From Dolichospermum sp. DET69 (GTDB lineage Bacteria > Cyanobacteriota > Cyanobacteriia > Cyanobacteriales > Nostocaceae), in NCBI GenBank assembly GCA_017355425.1, contig CP070233.1, positions 660,501 to 724,500 of the forward strand: DNA of 64,000 nucleotides. Direction: 5' to 3'. The notes under the pieces were generated by a model that was not told where the DNA came from, did not search any database, and saw only the letters and a list, made by a program, of their open reading frames with translations. Below, piece by piece: positions 17,928 to 27,086 of this stretch; positions within the stretch are counted from its first letter, which is position 1, and the number at the start of each line of letters is the position of its first letter. The position numbers and the translations under genes are program-made.

Positions 17928-18473
17928 ATGTGGCAAAGAATTACGTTCATTTTATTATTGGTGTTGAGCTTTAGCTTGAGTAGTCCCAGTTTAGCTAATG
18001 CGGCTGCACTTAATAGCTTTGTGGATAGTGCTGACGGGTATCAGTTTTCTTATCCTAATGGTTGGTTACAAGTTAAAGTTGGTGATGGACCTGATGTGGT
18101 ATTTCATGATTTAATTGAAGTATCAGAAAATGTTTCTGTGGTCATTAGTCCTGTTCCCAGTGGCAAAACTTTGGCGGAATTGGGAACACCAACAGAAGTT
18201 GGTTATAAATTAGGAAAAGCGGCTCTTGCTCCTGTAGATTCTGGCCGGACTGCTGAATTAATCAATGCGGCTGAACGGGAAGTAAATGGTAAAATTTACT
18301 ATTTTCTAGAATATGAAGTTAAATTTCCCAACGGACAAGAAAGACACAATATCTGTAGTGTGGCTGTAAGTCGTGGTAAGCTGTTTACTTTTAATGCTTC
18401 CATTCCTGAAAGACGTTGGAAAAAACTCCAACGGATGATTGATGAAGTTGTGAGTTCTTTCACTGTTTATTAA
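17928..18473 (+). CDS. PsbP-domain protein (CyanoP-like), secreted
   Basis: From ATG 17928 the protein is MWQRITFILLLVLSFSLSS followed by PSLANAAA, a signal peptide with an AxA-type cleavage site, then the PsbP domain (SFVDSADGYQFSYPNGWLQV, ending RWKKLQRMIDEVVSSF). CyanoP assists assembly of photosystem II on the lumenal side. Unlike some CyanoP proteins there is no lipobox Cys at the cleavage site. AAGGA lies 12 bases upstream; the longer frame begins at a TTG and is not favoured. Confidence 0.85.
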   Translation: MWQRITFILLLVLSFSLSSPSLANAAALNSFVDSADGYQFSYPNGWLQVKVGDGPDVVFHDLIEVSENVSVVISPVPSGKTLAELGTPTEVGYKLGKAALAPVDSGRTAELINAAEREVNGKIYYFLEYEVKFPNGQERHNICSVAVSRGKLFTFNASIPERRWKKLQRMIDEVVSSFTVY

Positions 18474-18541
18474 TAATTAGCACTGCTGGTAATTGACAAT
18501 TAACAATTATCAATTACCAAAAATTACTTATACAGAAATCT

Positions 18542-19135
18542 ATGAAAATTCCCCAATTTGTGCTTGCTTCTGCATCTCCTGCTCGGAAAAAATTATTAGC
18601 AACTGTGGGAATTAAACCTATTGTTTGTGCTAGTGATTTTGATGAGTCGCAAATTACCATTACTCAACCAGAGGAGTTAGTAAATACTCTGGCTAAATGT
18701 AAAGCGGAAACGGTTGTTTCTCGATTTCCATCATCTTTAATTATGGGTTGTGATTCGGTTTTAGCTATTGATGGTAATATCTATGGTAAACCAGCAAATG
18801 CTCAAGAAGCGATCGCTCGTTGGCAATTTATGCAAGGTAATTTTGGTGACTTGTATACAGGTCATGTTTTGATTGATACTACCAACCATCGAACTCTGGT
18901 GAAATGTCAAGTTACTAGAGTGTACTTTGCAGAAATGAGCGATCGCGCTATTCAAGCCTATGTAGCTACAGGCGAGCCGCTTCAATGTGCTGGGGCGTTT
19001 GCTTTAGAAGGGTTTGGGAGTTTATTTGTCGAAAAAATCGCAGGTTGTCACAGTAATGTAATTGGTTTGAGTTTACCCCTATTGCGGCAAATGATCGGGG
19101 AATTGGGATATGAAGTTACAGATTTTTGGGGATAA
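18542..19135 (+). CDS. maf: Maf-family nucleotide pyrophosphatase
   Basis: 197 residues with the N-terminal signature [14 protein letters not shown] and the motifs DESQI and [17 protein letters not shown] that bind nucleotide and metal. Maf proteins hydrolyse non-canonical or dTTP/UTP-type nucleoside triphosphates; the specificity subgroup cannot be told with confidence here. The [22 protein letters not shown] block near the C-terminus is complete. Confidence 0.9.
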   Translation: MKIPQFVLASASPARKKLLATVGIKPIVCASDFDESQITITQPEELVNTLAKCKAETVVSRFPSSLIMGCDSVLAIDGNIYGKPANAQEAIARWQFMQGNFGDLYTGHVLIDTTNHRTLVKCQVTRVYFAEMSDRAIQAYVATGEPLQCAGAFALEGFGSLFVEKIAGCHSNVIGLSLPLLRQMIGELGYEVTDFWG

Positions 19136-19140
19136 TTCAT

Positions 19141-19195
19141 TAGACATCTGGTGAAAATTAAATATGCGTAATCTAAAACTCTTGTAGAGACGTTT
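19141..19195. repeat. Half copy of a TAGACATCT MITE
   Basis: TAGACATCTGGTGAAAATTA followed by AATATGCGTAATCTAAAACTCTTGTAGAGACG matches the left half of the element at 60264-60364, including the terminal TAGACATCTGG. The right terminal repeat is absent here. Confidence 0.6.
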
Positions 19196-19225
19196 CAATT
19201 TAGCATAGTAAGTCCCGAAGAGCCA

Positions 19226-19371
19226 TAATTATTTGGAGATATAAAATACAATTTAATCATATAAATCAAAAAAATCAAAAAAATCATAGTTCAGACAATA
19301 ATTATTTGGAGATATAAAATACAATTTAATCATATAAATCAAAAAAATCAAAAAAATCATAGTTCAGACAA
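19226..19371. repeat. 73-bp direct duplication upstream of pcyA
   Basis: Two consecutive copies, 73 bp apart, each with TTATTTGGAGATATAAAATAC, ending in AATCAAAAAAATCATAGTTC. The latter motif is the reverse complement of the spacer motif in the 156-bp hicB array and recurs near 20400. The duplication lies where the pcyA promoter would be expected. Confidence 0.85.
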
Positions 19372-19413
19372 TATGATTGTAAAATAGCAAATAGATTGTA
19401 TTTTCCAAATAAT

Positions 19414-20154
19414 ATGTCTTCTACTCCTTCCCTCAGAGAACAACAACATCCCCTGATTCATCAACTGGCTGATTGTATTGAAGCAGTTTGGCATAAACAC
19501 TTAGATTTGTCACCATACCATTTACCTGCGGAATTGGGATATGTAGAAGGTAAATTAGAAGGGGAAAAACTGATTATAGAAAATCGCTGTTATCAAACTC
19601 CCCAGTTCCGCAAAATGCACTTAGAATTGGCCAGAGTAGGGAATATGTTAGATATTCTCCACTGTGTTATGTTTCCGCGTCCAGAATATGATATTCCCAT
19701 GTTTGGCTGTGATTTAGTGGGAGGTAGAGGTCAAATTAGTGCCGCTATTGCCGATCTTTCTCCTGTAAACTTAGAGCGGATTTTACCAGATGGTTATAAT
19801 TCTCAACTCAGTAAATTAACCACATCCCACTTTTCGCAACCACGTGAATTACCAGAATGGGGAAATATATTTTCTGATTTTTGTCTTTTTATTCGTCCTG
19901 CGTCTCCAGAAGAAGAAACTATTTTTCTTTCCCACGTTCAATCATTTCTAGAAATACATTGTACACAAGCGATTGCATCTAGTCCAGTTGCACCAGAAAA
20001 AGTAGCTGCAATTATAGCTGGACAGCATAACTACTGTACCAAACAACAACAAAATGACAAAACCCGTAGAGTTTTAGAAAAGGCGTTTGGTTCAGATTGG
20101 GCAGAAAATTATATGACTACAGTTTTATTTGATTTACCAGAATTACCGATGTAA
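19414..20154 (+). CDS. pcyA: Phycocyanobilin:ferredoxin oxidoreductase
   Basis: Reduces biliverdin to phycocyanobilin using ferredoxin, the chromophore of phycobilisomes and phytochromes. 246 residues from ATG 19414; a TTG six codons earlier is not needed. The active-site block [20 protein letters not shown] carries the Asp and the residues around the catalytic His (PcyA family Glu, His, Asp), and [17 protein letters not shown] and [20 protein letters not shown] are family signatures. Upstream is a 73-bp duplication that may alter its promoter region. Confidence 0.93.
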   Translation: MSSTPSLREQQHPLIHQLADCIEAVWHKHLDLSPYHLPAELGYVEGKLEGEKLIIENRCYQTPQFRKMHLELARVGNMLDILHCVMFPRPEYDIPMFGCDLVGGRGQISAAIADLSPVNLERILPDGYNSQLSKLTTSHFSQPRELPEWGNIFSDFCLFIRPASPEEETIFLSHVQSFLEIHCTQAIASSPVAPEKVAAIIAGQHNYCTKQQQNDKTRRVLEKAFGSDWAENYMTTVLFDLPELPM

Positions 20155-20198
20155 TTTCCGGCAAGTTTCTATAAAATTAGACAATGATTATTGTGATT

Positions 20199-20353
20199 TA
20201 GAGGTTGTTTGAAAACTTTTTCGTGTGGTATCTAACACCCGCAGATCCCCCCAACCCCCCTTAAAAAGGGGGACTTTGAGGAATTTAGCCCCCCTTTTTA
20301 AGGGGGGTTGGGGGGATCTCGATTAATTCTGATACTTTTCAAACATCCTCTTA
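20199..20353. mobile_element. MITE with TAGAGG(T/A)TGTTTGAAAA terminal repeats
   Basis: Terminal inverted repeats GAGGTTGTTTGAAAACTTTT (20201) and, on the other strand, GAGGATGTTTGAAAAGT (ending about 20353) flank a 155-bp non-coding unit. Inside is a large inverted repeat of the AGATCCCCCCAACCCCCC type (20243-20272 against 20288-20319), the same unit that entered purL. No transposase; presumably moved in trans. Confidence 0.75.
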
Positions 20354-20436
20354 GATGATTATCTGAAAAATCACATCAAAGATCATCATCTCAATCACAA
20401 TAATCAAAAAAATCATAGTTTGCGATTACTCTATTT

Positions 20437-20478
20437 GTAAGCTGCGTTACGTTTTCTCTCAACTGATAAATGTAGAAT
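20437..20478 (+). promoter_or_regulatory. NtcA-activated class II promoter for devBCA
   Basis: GTA-AGCTGCGT-TAC (20437-20450) is an exact GTAN8TAC NtcA box. Exactly 22 bases after it is TAGAAT (20473-20478), matching the TAN3T -10 box. This is the canonical NtcA-dependent layout, giving a predicted start near 20485, about 760 bases before the devB ATG. The long leader contains the second MITE (21020-21203). A far-upstream NtcA start is known for devBCA of Anabaena PCC 7120. Confidence 0.75.
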
Positions 20479-21019
20479 TTACATGAAGTAATCACCATAG
20501 ATACTTCTAGGAGAGAAAACTAACGTTAATCACTCAAATTTCTAGTTATCTAGTTTAGGCTGATAATTTGTAATTTGTAAAATTCTCACCTATTTTTATG
20601 TCCTTGTGTAAATTTTAAACCTTGTTAATCTTTCTGAACAAAAGTAGTAAATTAACCGAATGTTTTTTAAGTGATCAGTAATCTCAGAAAAACTCTCAAT
20701 TCCTCCTCAATTAATCCTGACAATGGGAGTTTGAAACCTTTATTGATCACTCTGATTTATTAAATCTACCAATTGTATACCAGGTTGCTTTGAGACGGGA
20801 ATTTTCATGTCAAGATAATACACTTGAATAACCACAAAGTGTAGTTTATGTAAAGTTATCACCCCTAACAACAATTATAAAATTGCAAAAATAAAAGCCT
20901 AACAAGGTGTAAATCTCCCATGAAATTTGCTGTGAATTTTAATGATTTACTGAAGTTCATAACTAAGTCTTAAATTAAGACCTTGAGGAACTAATTTAAT
21001 TACAGCTAATTTACTTTTT

Positions 21020-21203
21020 TAGAGGATGTTTTAAAAGTCCCTTATGGTGTATCAAATATTGTTTTACCCCTCCCTAACCCTCCCCTTAGAAAGGAGATGG
21101 GACTTAATTTTCTGTTATCCCCCGGAGGAGGGGGGACTAAGGGGGGTAAGTAATCATACCTGATATCACTTTATGGCTACGCTTTGCTATCAAACAACCT
21201 CTT
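21020..21203. mobile_element. Second MITE of the same family, in the devBCA leader
   Basis: Ends are TAGAGGATGTTTTAAAAG and, inverted, TAAGAGGTTGTTTGAT, closely matching the MITE at 20199-20353. The inside differs: CCTCCCTAACCCTCCCCTTA and GGAGGAGGGGGGACTAAGGG form a long imperfect hairpin. It lies 40 bp upstream of devB, between the predicted NtcA start and the gene. The remaining gap 20354-21019 holds no gene other than the promoter. Confidence 0.7.
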
Positions 21204-21242
21204 AGTTTCATCACCACAATTCAGATAAATAGGTTAAATATC

Positions 21243-22661
21243 ATGTCAAGGGTGAATGAAAAACCAAAATCTCCAGAAAAGGCACTTGAGCAGCCTAAAA
21301 TTTGGTTGAGTATTGCCATAGCCCTACCAGTAGCTATAGCTGCCGGGTTTCTCGCTACAGCCAGAATGGAACAATTAAAAAAACTGACTTCTGCTGTATC
21401 TGTAGCACCAGTTCCTAATTCTATTAGTGCCATAGGACGCTTAGAACCAAGAGGAGAAGTAATTAAACTTGCTGCTCCGGCCGGTTTATCAGGCAGTTCA
21501 CGAGTACAGCAACTTTTAGTTAGAGAAGGGCAACGGGTACAGCAAGGGCAGGTTGTAGCTATTTTAGATAGTCGGGATACTAGCATGGCAGTGGTGGAAG
21601 AAGCCAAAGCGAAACTGCAAGAATCCCGGGCAAATTTAGCCCAAGTGAGTGCCGGGCCACCAAGAGATGCTCAAGCACAAAGATTCGTTATTTCTCGATT
21701 GCAGGCACAATTAGCTGGGGAAAAAGAGTCCCAACAAGCGACAATTAGCCGAATTGCTGCCCAGTTAAGTGGCGAAAAAGTTGCCCAAGAAGCAGGAGTT
21801 ATGCGACTGGAAGCAGAACTAATGGGACAAAGAAATTCTTTAAAAGCTAACGTTGCGCGGATTAGAGCCGAAAAACGGAATGCTCAAGTAGATTCGGGAC
21901 GCTATGAATTTTTATACAAACAAGGTGCTATTTCTCAGCAAGAACGCGATCGCCGACGTTTAAGCGCAGCTACGACCAATCAACAATTCATTGAAGGCGA
22001 AGCTAGTTTAAAACGGGCAATAGACACAATCCGACAACAAGTTTCTGAAGCTAGAGCTAATCAAATTAAAACTTTAGCGACTTTACAGCAGCAGTTAATT
22101 GAAGCTACAGCCAACCGCAATAAAACTGTAGCTACTTTGCAAAGGCAAATAGACGAAGAGAGAGAAAGATTGAGCAGAATTTTAGTAGTTAGTCCCCTAA
22201 ATGTCCAGGTAGCTCAAGCTCAAGTTACTAATGCAATTGCGATCATGAGAAAAGCCCAAGTAGAACTTCAGCAAAGCTATGTTAAAGCTCCTAGTTCGGG
22301 TGAAATATTAAAAATTCACACCAAATCAGGGGAAATGATGAGTGCAAATGGAATTGCGGAAATTGGCCAAACAGATCAGATGTTTGTAGTTGCAGAAGTT
22401 CCTGAAGATAGTATTAATAAAGTACGTTTAGGTCAAACTGCTACTATCTCTAGTGACAACGGCGCATTTAGTGGGCAATTAAAAGGCAGAATTACCTCAA
22501 TTGGTAGAAAAATTGGCAAAAAAGATGTCTTAAATAATGATCCAGCCGCAGATATTGATGCCAGAGTTGTCGAAGTGAAAATTGCCCTATCTCCAGAATC
22601 TACCAAGCAAGTTTCTGGTTTAACTAATGCTAAAGTTACGGTCGAAATTAATGAGAATTAA
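21243..22661 (+). CDS. devB: DevB-type periplasmic adaptor (membrane fusion protein)
   Basis: 472 residues. One N-terminal membrane anchor (IWLSIAIALPVAIAAGFLAT), a DevB-specific start ISAIGRLEPRGEVIKLAAPA, lipoyl-like halves (VREGQRVQQGQVVAILDSRD and YVKAPSSGEILKIHTKSGE) around a long coiled-coil hairpin of about 200 residues with repeated QLAGEKESQQ-type segments, and a beta-barrel (FVVAEVPEDSINKVRLGQ). It links the DevCA inner-membrane transporter to a TolC-like channel; in heterocystous cyanobacteria this machine exports heterocyst glycolipids. First gene of devB-devC-devA, downstream of an NtcA promoter. Confidence 0.88.
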   Translation: MSRVNEKPKSPEKALEQPKIWLSIAIALPVAIAAGFLATARMEQLKKLTSAVSVAPVPNSISAIGRLEPRGEVIKLAAPAGLSGSSRVQQLLVREGQRVQQGQVVAILDSRDTSMAVVEEAKAKLQESRANLAQVSAGPPRDAQAQRFVISRLQAQLAGEKESQQATISRIAAQLSGEKVAQEAGVMRLEAELMGQRNSLKANVARIRAEKRNAQVDSGRYEFLYKQGAISQQERDRRRLSAATTNQQFIEGEASLKRAIDTIRQQVSEARANQIKTLATLQQQLIEATANRNKTVATLQRQIDEERERLSRILVVSPLNVQVAQAQVTNAIAIMRKAQVELQQSYVKAPSSGEILKIHTKSGEMMSANGIAEIGQTDQMFVVAEVPEDSINKVRLGQTATISSDNGAFSGQLKGRITSIGRKIGKKDVLNNDPAADIDARVVEVKIALSPESTKQVSGLTNAKVTVEINEN

Positions 22662-22731
22662 CTTCCTGTTCCTGTAAGAAAATATTGATGTTTAACTACT
22701 TAATTAGTATCCAGATGAGAAGGTTGAGAAA

Positions 22732-23886
22732 ATGGCCTTAAAAATACCTTTATCTTGGCTACAACTGACAAGAGAAAAAACTCGCCTCGTGGTAGCTTTG
22801 TCCGGTATTGCCTTTGCTGATATTTTAATGTTCATGCAGCTAGGATTCCGGGATGCACTCTATTACAGTAACGTGAGAATGCACAGCAGTTTAGCAGGAG
22901 ATGTGGTTTTAATTAACAGTCAATCTAATGCTGTTTTGTCAATGAAAACCTTTTCCCAACGCCGCTTATATAAGGCATTAGATCTACCACAAGTTCAGTC
23001 AGTACATCCTTTATATTTAGACTATACAAGCTGGAGAAATCCCGTTACAGGCCGCCCTCGCAGTATTTTGATTTTCGGCATGAATCCAGAAGTTAATCTT
23101 TTTAATTTATCTGGAGTAGATGAAAATTTAAATAAACTCAAACTTCCTGATGTGGTTTTATATGACCGTTCTTCCAGAGTAGAGTATGGTCCCATTGCTG
23201 ATAGTTTTAATCAAGGAAAAGTTGTCACAGCAGAAGTGCGAAGAAGACAAGTTAAGGTAGGTGGATTATTTACATTAGGGGCATCTTTTGGCGCAGATGG
23301 AAATTTAATTACCAGTGATGTTAACTTTTTACGGATTTTTAATAACCGTCAACGGGGATTAATTGATATTGGCATCATTAAATTAAAACCAGGTACAGAT
23401 TCCACCCAAGTAGCTCAACAATTGCGAAGTTATCTACCTACAGATATCAATGTTTTAACTAAGGAAGAATTTATTGAATTTGAAAGAAATTATTGGGCAG
23501 GTAGTACGGCTATTGGCTTTATTTTTACTTTAGGAACAATTATGGGTTTTATTGTGGGAACTGTAATTGTTTATCAAATTCTATATACAGAAGTTACAGA
23601 TCATTTATCTGAATATGCTACTCTCAAAGCAATAGGTTACACTCAAAACTATTTATTAATGGTGATTCTTCAAGAGGCTTTTTTATTAGCTGTTGTTGGT
23701 TATCTACCTGGATTTGCTTGCGCTCTTGTTTTGTACAATGTTGCTAGAGATGCTACACTTCTACCTATATTCATGAGTTATGATCGTGCCATTATGGTCA
23801 TCATGTTAACTATTTTAATGTGTTTTATTTCGGGGATGATTGCTATGCGTAAATTAAGCTCTGCTGATCCAGCAGATATTTTTTAG
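22732..23886 (+). CDS. devC: DevC-type ABC exporter permease
   Basis: 384 residues, MacB/FtsX-like. One membrane helix near the N-terminus (about 20-40, LVVALSGIAFADILMFMQLG), a periplasmic domain of about 200 residues and three C-terminal helices (AIGFIFTLGTIMGFIVGTVI; YLLMVILQEAFLLAVVGYLP; AIMVIMLTILMCFISGMIAM). The motif ATLKAIGYTQNYL before the third helix is the FtsX-type coupling region for the ATPase. It lies 70 bp after devB. A tract of about 20 heptamers separates it from devA. Confidence 0.88.
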   Translation: MALKIPLSWLQLTREKTRLVVALSGIAFADILMFMQLGFRDALYYSNVRMHSSLAGDVVLINSQSNAVLSMKTFSQRRLYKALDLPQVQSVHPLYLDYTSWRNPVTGRPRSILIFGMNPEVNLFNLSGVDENLNKLKLPDVVLYDRSSRVEYGPIADSFNQGKVVTAEVRRRQVKVGGLFTLGASFGADGNLITSDVNFLRIFNNRQRGLIDIGIIKLKPGTDSTQVAQQLRSYLPTDINVLTKEEFIEFERNYWAGSTAIGFIFTLGTIMGFIVGTVIVYQILYTEVTDHLSEYATLKAIGYTQNYLLMVILQEAFLLAVVGYLPGFACALVLYNVARDATLLPIFMSYDRAIMVIMLTILMCFISGMIAMRKLSSADPADIF

Positions 23887-23887
23887 A

Positions 23888-24031
23888 TTAGTCATTAGTC
23901 ATTAGTCATTAGTCATTAGTCATTAGTCATTAGTCATTAGTCATTAGTCATTAGTCATTAGTCATTAGTCATTGGTCATTGGTCATTGGTCATTAGTCAT
24001 TAGTCATTAGTCATTGGTCATTGGTCATTGG
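23888..24031. repeat. ATTAGTC heptamer array (about 20 copies)
   Basis: Nearly uninterrupted ATTAGTC with an internal block and an end block of ATTGGTC, between devC and devA. Length variation here could alter spacing or transcript structure inside the operon. Confidence 0.92.
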
Positions 24032-24093
24032 AAAAAACAATATTTATTCTTCCTACTTTCCCCTAAATTCCTTAATTCCTGAACCCCTTAATT

Positions 24094-24810
24094 ATGATCA
24101 ACAAAGAACCTGTAATATCTATTAAAAATATCAATCACTACTACGGTAAAGGATCTCTGAAAAAACAGATTTTATTTGACATCAATTTGGATATATATGC
24201 CGGAGAAATTGTGATTATGACTGGACCTTCTGGTTCGGGAAAAACAACGTTATTAAGTCTGATTGGTGGGTTAAGATCGGTACAAGAAGGAAGTTTAAAA
24301 TTTTTAGGTGACGAACTATCTGGTACTAGTCAAAGCAAACTAGTACATATTCGGCGGAAGATTGGTTATATTTTCCAAGCTCATAATTTATTGGGTTTCT
24401 TAACTGCTAGGCAAAATGTGCAAATGGCTGTGGAATTAAATAATAATATTTCCCAATCAGCAGCTATTTCTCAATCAGAAGAGATGCTTGCATCTGTAGG
24501 TTTACAAGAACGGATTAACTACTATCCAGATAATTTATCTGGTGGACAAAAGCAAAGAATAGCGATCGCTCGCGCTCTAGTTAATCGTCCTCCCTTAGTA
24601 TTAGCAGATGAACCAACAGCCGCATTAGACAAACAATCAGGACGTGATGTAGTAGAAATTATGCAGCATCTGGCTAAAGAACAGGGAACTACGATCTTAT
24701 TAGTAACTCATGATAACCGAATCTTAGATATTGCTGATCGCATTGTCGAAATGGAAGATGGTCTTCTCACCCGTGATGCTCAAAATACTACTTCTAATCA
24801 CAACTCCTAA
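24094..24810 (+). CDS. devA: DevA-type ABC transporter ATP-binding protein
   Basis: 238 residues. Walker A MTGPSGSGKTTLLSLIGGL, Q-loop YIFQAHNLLGFLTA, signature LSGGQKQRIAIARAL, Walker B LVLADEPTAALD and the switch His in LLVTHDNRIL are all present, so the ATPase should be active. It resembles LolD/MacB-type ATPases and powers the DevBC exporter. Third gene of the operon, 207 bp after devC because of the heptamer array. Confidence 0.9.
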   Translation: MINKEPVISIKNINHYYGKGSLKKQILFDINLDIYAGEIVIMTGPSGSGKTTLLSLIGGLRSVQEGSLKFLGDELSGTSQSKLVHIRRKIGYIFQAHNLLGFLTARQNVQMAVELNNNISQSAAISQSEEMLASVGLQERINYYPDNLSGGQKQRIAIARALVNRPPLVLADEPTAALDKQSGRDVVEIMQHLAKEQGTTILLVTHDNRILDIADRIVEMEDGLLTRDAQNTTSNHNS

Positions 24811-24938
24811 TTTGGGTTATCCGTCTTCTTAAATACAAGTTATGTGGAATTAAAAATTAACAATTAAAAATTAAAAAAGTAGACTAAACCAGCTTTTTAT
24901 GGAATTGTTAATTGTTAGTTGATTTACGTTGTGCTGTA

Positions 24939-25721
24939 CTACTGTTTTCTCGTCATAGGGATTTGACGGCTAGTTCTAAATGTCACATTCACCCCTTCAT
25001 TTGATTGTTCTAGTACCAGCAACGGTGTAGGTTTAGCCTTTTGATCCCAATGTATATAAACAATCCGACCTTGAATAGTAGGTTGCCAAGTATCCTCTTC
25101 TTCTCTGGGACTAAGGTATGTTTCTATACAATTTATAATTTGACTAATAGTAGAAGAAGTAGCTTGAGTTGGTAACTTCATTAACCGAATTTGCGCTCGA
25201 AATAGCACCCGCTTAACAATGTTAGGTGCTATACCAGTTTCATGCTCAATATCGAAAGTTTCATCTACCTGCTTACCAGTACTACTAGCAACTCCCACAG
25301 ATCCTTGGTTAGCTTGACTAGGACGCAGTGCTTCAGAGATTTTATCTTTAACTTTAATTTTAATTTGATTAACTAGAGCAAAATGGAATACTTCCTCTGA
25401 CATCCGCATTCGCAGATAATCGAGGTTAAAATCCCGTGAGTGAACTAAATCTGGATTAGTTTCCATTTTGCGAATAGTTTCTAAAGCTAACTTCAGCTTT
25501 TTCTCTAATTCTCGCGTACGAAATTGTTCAAATTTCAGTTTTTTATCACCTTTTTCCACTAAAATTTTACTATAGACAATGACAGCAACCAAAACTAAAA
25601 CCAGTCCACTACTAGCAAATAATAGTAATGGTTGTCCTTGGGACTCACCAATAGGTAAGGCTTTATTCGTCTTTGTGATCTTTGATCCAGAAGATTGAGC
25701 CAGAAAAATCGTATTAACCAT
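24939..25721 (-). CDS. Cyanobacterial membrane-anchored protein of unknown function
   Basis: 260 residues; not recognised beyond being cyanobacterial in style. One membrane helix near residues 32-52 (LLLFASSGLVLVLVAVIVYS) is followed by a coiled coil (FRTRELEKKLKLALETIRKM) and a soluble domain with FNLDYLRMRMSEEVFHFALV and a C-terminal strand-rich part (IQGRIVYIHWDQKAKPTPLL). It converges with devA and is divergent from the HAD gene. The sequence before the helix is Ser/Lys-rich without a cleavage site. Confidence 0.65.
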   Translation of the reverse strand: MVNTIFLAQSSGSKITKTNKALPIGESQGQPLLLFASSGLVLVLVAVIVYSKILVEKGDKKLKFEQFRTRELEKKLKLALETIRKMETNPDLVHSRDFNLDYLRMRMSEEVFHFALVNQIKIKVKDKISEALRPSQANQGSVGVASSTGKQVDETFDIEHETGIAPNIVKRVLFRAQIRLMKLPTQATSSTISQIINCIETYLSPREEEDTWQPTIQGRIVYIHWDQKAKPTPLLVLEQSNEGVNVTFRTSRQIPMTRKQ

Positions 25722-26575
25722 AGTTTATAACCTGAAATTATTAACCCCTGATGTTTATAATGCCCAAATCTTACTTAGTAGCTTGCTATGGTATAAGTAT
25801 TTTTTACTTATCTTGATAATGTCATATGTACAGACCTATTAGTGACTTGAATAAACATCTTATAAATATACAGCAGTTTTCTGACATAACATCTACGCAT
25901 TTATATCATACTTGCCTGTTAGCAACAGATATGGATGGGACACTAACTAAGAATGGCAAATTTACGTCTCAATTACTAAATTCTTTGGAGAGTCTATCAG
26001 AAGCCAAAATTCCGGTCTTGATTGTGACTGGACGTTCCGCTGGGTGGGTAAGCGCTATCAGTAGTTTAATGCCCATTGTCGGTGCGATAGCCGAAAACGG
26101 TGGCTTATTTTATCCAGCAGGTAATTCTGAACCAGTCACACTCACGGATATTCCTGACTTAGATAATCATCGTCAAGATTTAGCTAAAACCTTTGTGAAC
26201 ATACAAACTTATTTTCCGCAAATCCGAGAATCCGCTGATAATTTGTTTCGCGTCACAGACTGGACATTTGACCTTAACTCACTCACGACTGATGAACTAA
26301 AGAATATAGGTGATCTTTGTAAACAGATGGGGTGGGGATTTACTTATAGCAATGTTCAGTGTCATATTAAACCTCAAGAACAAAATAAAGCTGTTGGTTT
26401 ATTAAAAGTCTTGCGTCAATATTTTCCCACATACTTATCTGAACAGGTTATCACTGTTGGTGACAGTCCTAATGATGAAAGTTTATAAGACCTCGCGGTA
26501 AGCGTAAAACTCAGCGGCTTTAGCCCTGAGATATAAGCGACACGAGCGGTTTTAACCGCTTTGGTATTTTCTATA

Positions 26576-26977
26576 TTAACCGTGATGCGGGTCTTCAATA
26601 TATCTCCTCACGGATTCGCTACTAACATTCCCTGCGGTGCTTATAAAATAACTACTTGTCCAAAGAGACGGTAGTTTTTTTAATTGGGGAAATTCTTTTC
26701 TCAAGTAGAAGCTAGAACGACCTTTAAATGCCTTGATAACTAAATGTGGGGTATCTGTGGGCTTAACGCTAATAAATAAGTGGATATGGTCTGGAGCTAC
26801 TTCTAAAGCTAAAATATCCCAACCTTTTTCTATAGCCAGTTCAGCAAAAATCTGTCTCGCTCTTGTTGCTATTTCTCCTACTAAAACTTTTTTCCGTCGT
26901 TTAGGTATCCAAACAAAATGGTAATTAACCAGGAATTTAACGTGGTTGTGGGTTTTATAGTCTTCTTGCGTTAACAT
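26576..26977 (-). CDS. tnpA: IS200/IS605 TnpA, Y1 HUH transposase
   Basis: 133 residues. HUH motif in APDHIHLFISV (near 62-69) and the catalytic Tyr in SSESVRRYIEDP near the C-terminus are both present, with the family start NYHFVWIPKRRKKVL. TnpA excises and inserts the element as single-stranded DNA by recognising the end hairpins. It appears full length. Shared end sequences suggest it may also move the iscB element at 4742-8590. Confidence 0.93.
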   Translation of the reverse strand: MLTQEDYKTHNHVKFLVNYHFVWIPKRRKKVLVGEIATRARQIFAELAIEKGWDILALEVAPDHIHLFISVKPTDTPHLVIKAFKGRSSFYLRKEFPQLKKLPSLWTSSYFISTAGNVSSESVRRYIEDPHHG

Positions 26978-27086
26978 ATTCTCTTGTTGTTTTCTTGATA
27001 GCTATTGACAATACTAGCTTAATCAATTATTCTTGAGAAGTCAACTTCTCATCAATCGTAACTTGGTGGCAAAAAATAAAAAAGCA

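Noticed and set aside
23888-24031. ATTAGTC array as a CRISPR or iteron origin
   Set aside because: Seven-base slippage-type repeat between devC and devA, with similar arrays elsewhere in the window; no replication gene nearby.
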